This document shows positions 6,067 through 9,134 of a DNA stretch of 9,134 nucleotides, piece after piece. The DNA comes from Desulfobacterales bacterium (lineage in GTDB: Bacteria; Desulfobacterota; Desulfobacteria; Desulfobacterales; BuS5): assembly GCA_020056865.1 (NCBI GenBank), contig JAGVGX010000279.1, positions 1-9,134 on the forward strand, written 5' to 3'. The notes under the pieces were generated by a model. It ran no database searches and was not told the origin of the DNA. It saw nothing but the letters and a program-made list of their open reading frames with translations. Made by a program: the position numbers and the translations under genes. Numbering within the stretch: position 1 is the stretch's first letter; every line of letters begins with the position of its first letter.

Positions 6067-7722
6067 TTAACGTGTTTTTCTCGTTAGCTTTCGGTTTCCC
6101 ATGGTGTATATTACCCTTTCCCACTGATCGGGCGATGGATCGCTTTCCTCTTGTGCAGACACTGCGGGATAAAGCAGATTAAAATCTTGAACGTATTCAG
6201 ATTTTTTTGTAATAAGTTCGCTGGTTTCCAACTGAACAGGTCCTTTCCAGAAAAATTCAATGCCGGTCATGGTGTTAGCAATAAAATCTTTTACCAATTG
6301 TTTGCCTTCAAAATAATGATTAAGGTAAAGGGTATGATTTTCGGTCTTTTCAGCAATGATTTCAATATTCGGAGGATGATATAAAGCGTCCAGCACTGTT
6401 TTACGGTAATCAGCCACTTTTTTACTTTTGATATAGTATTCATAAACCATTTTGGTTTTATTTAACCGCATGCCGGTTACAAAAAGCTTGTTTTTGGTTG
6501 CAAAATCCTGATCAAGAAAGGTGTTGATGAACGTAAAATCACTGAAGTTTTCTCGGACCTTAAAGATAAAGTCTTTGCCGCAACCTGTTTTCTTATCGAA
6601 TAATTTTCGCTGTTCGGTATCAAAAATCTGTTCGAATTCAAAGGAATATTTTCCCTTATCCGCCATTTCCTGAATAAAATAAAACAGACGCATCCCGAGC
6701 GCATAAGGGTTTATGCCCATTCGGGGAAGTGAAGTGACCTGTGCGTTTATGCGTGCGAAATCGACTTCATGCCCCTTAATTCTATCATCTTGCAGGAAAA
6801 GAATTTCATGCCAAAAGCTTGACCACCCTTCGTTCATAATTTTGGTCCGGATTTGTGGCTGAAAAAAAAGAGACGTATCACGAACGATTTCTATTACAGA
6901 TTTCATCCACTTATTTTCTTCTTTATTAAGAAACTCAGAATGTTTTATCAGATACTCCATAATGTCTAATTTTAAATCAGCTTTTTTTTCAAGGCTTTTT
7001 TCAAATATTTCTTTAAATTCAGGATAATTGATAAGAACATTTTCAAAAAAAAGTGCTTCGCTTTTTTCCGGCTGCGTTCGCAAGCAGGTATTGTATCTTT
7101 CAACTTCCTTGATATATTCTATGGTACTTTTTTTCTTTATTTTCTGTAAAAATACATCAAAATAAAAATTAATGCGTTCAGACCAGGATCTTTCAGAAGG
7201 GCGGTTCAAAAGGGAAAGGGTGTAATGATAACCGGCAAGATTGTCTATCCCACGTGCAAATTCAATAACATAATCAACCCATCTCCCTTTTTCAGATCTG
7301 AACCGTGCAATCATTCGCTTGTCTGCAAGGGCCTTTCCGGTAAAATCATAATCCCACGTGTGGCGATAATAGAGGTTATTTTGAAAAAAATCGATGTGCG
7401 CCAGAACATGATAGAAAATCATGACATTCAACCAGTCAGGGTTATTGTCATTGTAAAAAGAGATTGGCGGACGTGTATTGATCACTGTTTCGTAAGGGTT
7501 TGCCGGATAAAGCTCATATTGGCCTTTTTCCTGAAGGACCTTAACGTCGTGTACCCAGTAATCATAAAGGGTAGGTATCATGAGTTTGGGTGACAGTTCC
7601 AAAAGGTCGCGGTTGGTTACAATATATTCTAAGGTTTCATTCTGAAACCGCAACCCGGCCTTTCTGGCTCTTTCTTTGCACCCCTCCATGATTTTTTTTG
7701 TATGCTGGTTTATTAGTTCCAT
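6067..7722 (-). CDS. spoVR: SpoVR-family protein
   Basis: 551-residue SpoVR (YcgB) homologue, middle gene of the triad. SpoVR is needed for normal spore cortex formation in Bacillus, but the family is widespread in non-spore-formers and its biochemical activity is unknown. Visible signatures: an N-terminal LSPKLMIPTLYDYWVHD segment (43-59); FYHVLAHIDFFQNN (103-116) with H105 and H109, equivalent to the family's AH..GH.DFF.NN block; KIMNEGWSSFWHE (294-306), the most diagnostic motif; INPYALG (337-343); and FINTFLDQDF (398-407). The region 450-500 matches the SpoVR C-terminal part. It is longer than YcgB (510) and Bacillus SpoVR (468). CAGGAAA lies 5 nt before the ATG. It starts 13 bp after the YeaH-type gene and ends 30 bp before prkA, so the three are almost certainly cotranscribed. 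The C-terminus is basic (RKLTRKTR). Confidence 0.9.
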   Translation of the reverse strand: MELINQHTKKIMEGCKERARKAGLRFQNETLEYIVTNRDLLELSPKLMIPTLYDYWVHDVKVLQEKGQYELYPANPYETVINTRPPISFYNDNNPDWLNVMIFYHVLAHIDFFQNNLYYRHTWDYDFTGKALADKRMIARFRSEKGRWVDYVIEFARGIDNLAGYHYTLSLLNRPSERSWSERINFYFDVFLQKIKKKSTIEYIKEVERYNTCLRTQPEKSEALFFENVLINYPEFKEIFEKSLEKKADLKLDIMEYLIKHSEFLNKEENKWMKSVIEIVRDTSLFFQPQIRTKIMNEGWSSFWHEILFLQDDRIKGHEVDFARINAQVTSLPRMGINPYALGMRLFYFIQEMADKGKYSFEFEQIFDTEQRKLFDKKTGCGKDFIFKVRENFSDFTFINTFLDQDFATKNKLFVTGMRLNKTKMVYEYYIKSKKVADYRKTVLDALYHPPNIEIIAEKTENHTLYLNHYFEGKQLVKDFIANTMTGIEFFWKGPVQLETSELITKKSEYVQDFNLLYPAVSAQEESDPSPDQWERVIYTMGNRKLTRKTR

Positions 7723-7735
7723 GTTTATTTCCTGT

Positions 7736-9118
7736 TTATGAAATAAGTTTTTTTATCCCTTTAACCAGCCGCGATTCGTCAGCATCTTCCTGCAATACAT
7801 CAAGACGAAGTAATGCCGGATGTTTTGTAAGCAACCCTGAATCTTTTATGTATTTTTCAACTTCGGAATCCTTGCCCGATCCGTAGGTGTGCCTTACAAT
7901 GGTTATGCCTGCCCGACTGACATACGCAAGTATTTTTTTTATTTCATCAATTGCGTCTTTGCCTGAAGTGTCCCAGTCATCGCCGTCAGTACCATAAAAA
8001 ATGTATACATTATAATTGGTTGCAATATTTTCTTTTTCTACGATTTGGTTAACCATGTGAAACGCTGAACTTACCTTGGTGCCGCCGGCTACTTTTGAAT
8101 TGTAATACGTATAAAAATCTGGAACTTCAGTTGCCTCGGTGTCATGAAGTATGAAGCGGGATTCAACATGTTTTTGATACTGATACAACAGCCAACTGTA
8201 TATTAAAACATGCTGTGCAACCACAATCTGGGTGGCCTTGCCTGCCATGGATCCGGAATAATCTCTGAGAAAAAAAACCATTGCCTGGGATTCATATTCT
8301 TTTTCCCGTGAAAGTATGCGGTAAATTTTATCACTGGGGGATATTAAGAACTTTGCCGGATCAATATTTGCAATGTCAGGGATATTTCCTAAGCTTATAT
8401 TGGTCTCAACAATTTTTCGCAAGGTGGCCTTTTTATCCAAAAATTGGCCGACACCTCGATTTCTGTCGGTCATATCATACGTATAACGGCTCAGAAATTG
8501 TTTTTTCCCTTTATCCTTAATATTAGGCAGTTCAAAATGTTCGGAAAGTATTTTGCCAAGATCATACGCACTGGCCTCCATCTCATGAGGGCCGCTTTCT
8601 CCTTCACCAGGACCTTCACCCGATCCTTCCTTTTCATGAACAGCCTGCTCACCGATAATATCTCCTTCTTCACCGTCTCCGGAACCTCCTGAAACAGGGC
8701 ATTCATCAGAAAGATCTCTTGTAATATCGTGTAGAAACTTATCCTCAACTGTAGTGGGGACAATAACGATCTTTTCCTTCCCGCCTTTTAACGGTTTTAT
8801 CAAACGTCCTACCCGGATTTTACGGGGAAGACCGTCTTTTTCTCGTTGCTTATCCCTTTCAAGTAGTTCATCAAGAGATCTTAACCGGATGGCATATGGC
8901 GCATGAGGTGCAGACATTGCCTGCAGCATCAATGGGTCATTATAGGTGTAAATGTTTTTCTGGGAATAATACGAAGCATTTTTTTTTTCGTTTACAGAAG
9001 TTTCGAAGGTGCTATGCACACGATTGTCGTTGAGTTCAGACAATATTGTTTCTTCTTTTTCAGGAGAAAGCCCTTTTTCTTTGATTTGATTGTAATATTT
9101 TATACGTTTGGTATCCAT
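7736..9118 (-). CDS. yeaH: YeaH/YhbH family protein (DUF444, von Willebrand factor A-like)
   Basis: 460-residue protein, first gene of the triad as seen. The C-terminal half is a von Willebrand A-like domain with a MIDAS metal site: D286-Y-S288-G-S290 (DxSxS), GGT at 345-347, and GTDGDD (376-381), which probably supplies the third loop. Between about 143 and 177 is a low-complexity Gly/Ser/Glu linker, typical of DUF444 proteins. The N-terminal 125 residues resemble other YhbH proteins. E. coli YeaH is 427 and Bacillus YhbH 392 residues. The family is functionally tied to PrkA: YeaG and YeaH act together in E. coli under nitrogen starvation. A vWA protein beside an AAA+ ATPase is reminiscent of MoxR/vWA pairs, suggesting it could be an adaptor or target for PrkA (inference). 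The ATG at 9118 is the plausible start, preceded only by a weak AGAGA. Only 16 bases upstream are visible, so the promoter and any preceding gene are outside the window. Confidence 0.9.
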   Translation of the reverse strand: MDTKRIKYYNQIKEKGLSPEKEETILSELNDNRVHSTFETSVNEKKNASYYSQKNIYTYNDPLMLQAMSAPHAPYAIRLRSLDELLERDKQREKDGLPRKIRVGRLIKPLKGGKEKIVIVPTTVEDKFLHDITRDLSDECPVSGGSGDGEEGDIIGEQAVHEKEGSGEGPGEGESGPHEMEASAYDLGKILSEHFELPNIKDKGKKQFLSRYTYDMTDRNRGVGQFLDKKATLRKIVETNISLGNIPDIANIDPAKFLISPSDKIYRILSREKEYESQAMVFFLRDYSGSMAGKATQIVVAQHVLIYSWLLYQYQKHVESRFILHDTEATEVPDFYTYYNSKVAGGTKVSSAFHMVNQIVEKENIATNYNVYIFYGTDGDDWDTSGKDAIDEIKKILAYVSRAGITIVRHTYGSGKDSEVEKYIKDSGLLTKHPALLRLDVLQEDADESRLVKGIKKLIS

Positions 9119-9134
9119 GGTATCTCTACTTTTC

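Noticed and set aside
7225..7593. 122-codon plus-strand open frame inside spoVR
   Set aside because: It lies wholly antisense to strongly conserved SpoVR motifs; its composition is that of a shadow frame.
1..9134. Mobile element, phage, CRISPR or defence-system content
   Set aside because: No transposase, integrase, spaced repeats or toxin-like small genes; the vWA plus ATPase pair is better explained by the YeaH/PrkA module than by a defence ternary system.

Overview
The window reads as chromosomal DNA of an anaerobic, moderately AT-rich bacterium. The mix of a benzoyl-CoA reductase/2-hydroxyacyl-CoA dehydratase-type iron-sulfur enzyme, an L-2-hydroxyglutarate oxidase, a DUF2889 protein and a PrkA/SpoVR/YeaH module suggests a sulfate-reducing or syntrophic Desulfobacterota member (Desulfobacteraceae-like). 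That placement is inference from gene content and base composition, not from a marker gene. I saw no tRNA, rRNA, CRISPR array, transposase or phage gene.

Layout. Positions 1-518 (+) hold the C-terminal 171 residues of an L-2-hydroxyglutarate oxidase (LhgO), whose start lies outside the window. It converges on, and overlaps by 8 bp, a TTG-started DUF2889 gene (511-1026, -). A 94-bp gap contains a dyad that could be a terminator or a regulated promoter. Next come two translationally coupled genes on the minus strand (3525 to 1121) for the two iron-sulfur subunits of a dehydratase/dearomatising-reductase-like enzyme, in the BcrC-then-BcrB order. No ATP-dependent activator (HgdC/BcrAD type), electron donor or CoA-transferase gene is visible. 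A 219-bp gap (3526-3744) carries a tandem 9-bp repeat, a distant copy of its core and an AT-rich palindrome. The remainder (9118 to 3745, -) is a tight three-gene operon: YeaH/YhbH-family von Willebrand A protein, SpoVR-family protein, and a long PrkA-family AAA+ protein.

How the genes may work together. The two dehydratase subunits should form one heterodimer, each carrying a [4Fe-4S] cluster and reduced by an activase encoded elsewhere. The acyl-CoA substrate cannot be read from the sequence. The YeaH-SpoVR-PrkA triad is a known but poorly understood association: YeaG/YeaH in E. coli nitrogen-starvation response, PrkA and SpoVR in Bacillus sporulation. Here all three proteins are longer than the classical ones and look divergent, and PrkA is about 120 residues longer. 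This looks like a separate subtype of the module and is the most interesting part of the window. No wholly new system can be demonstrated from sequence alone.
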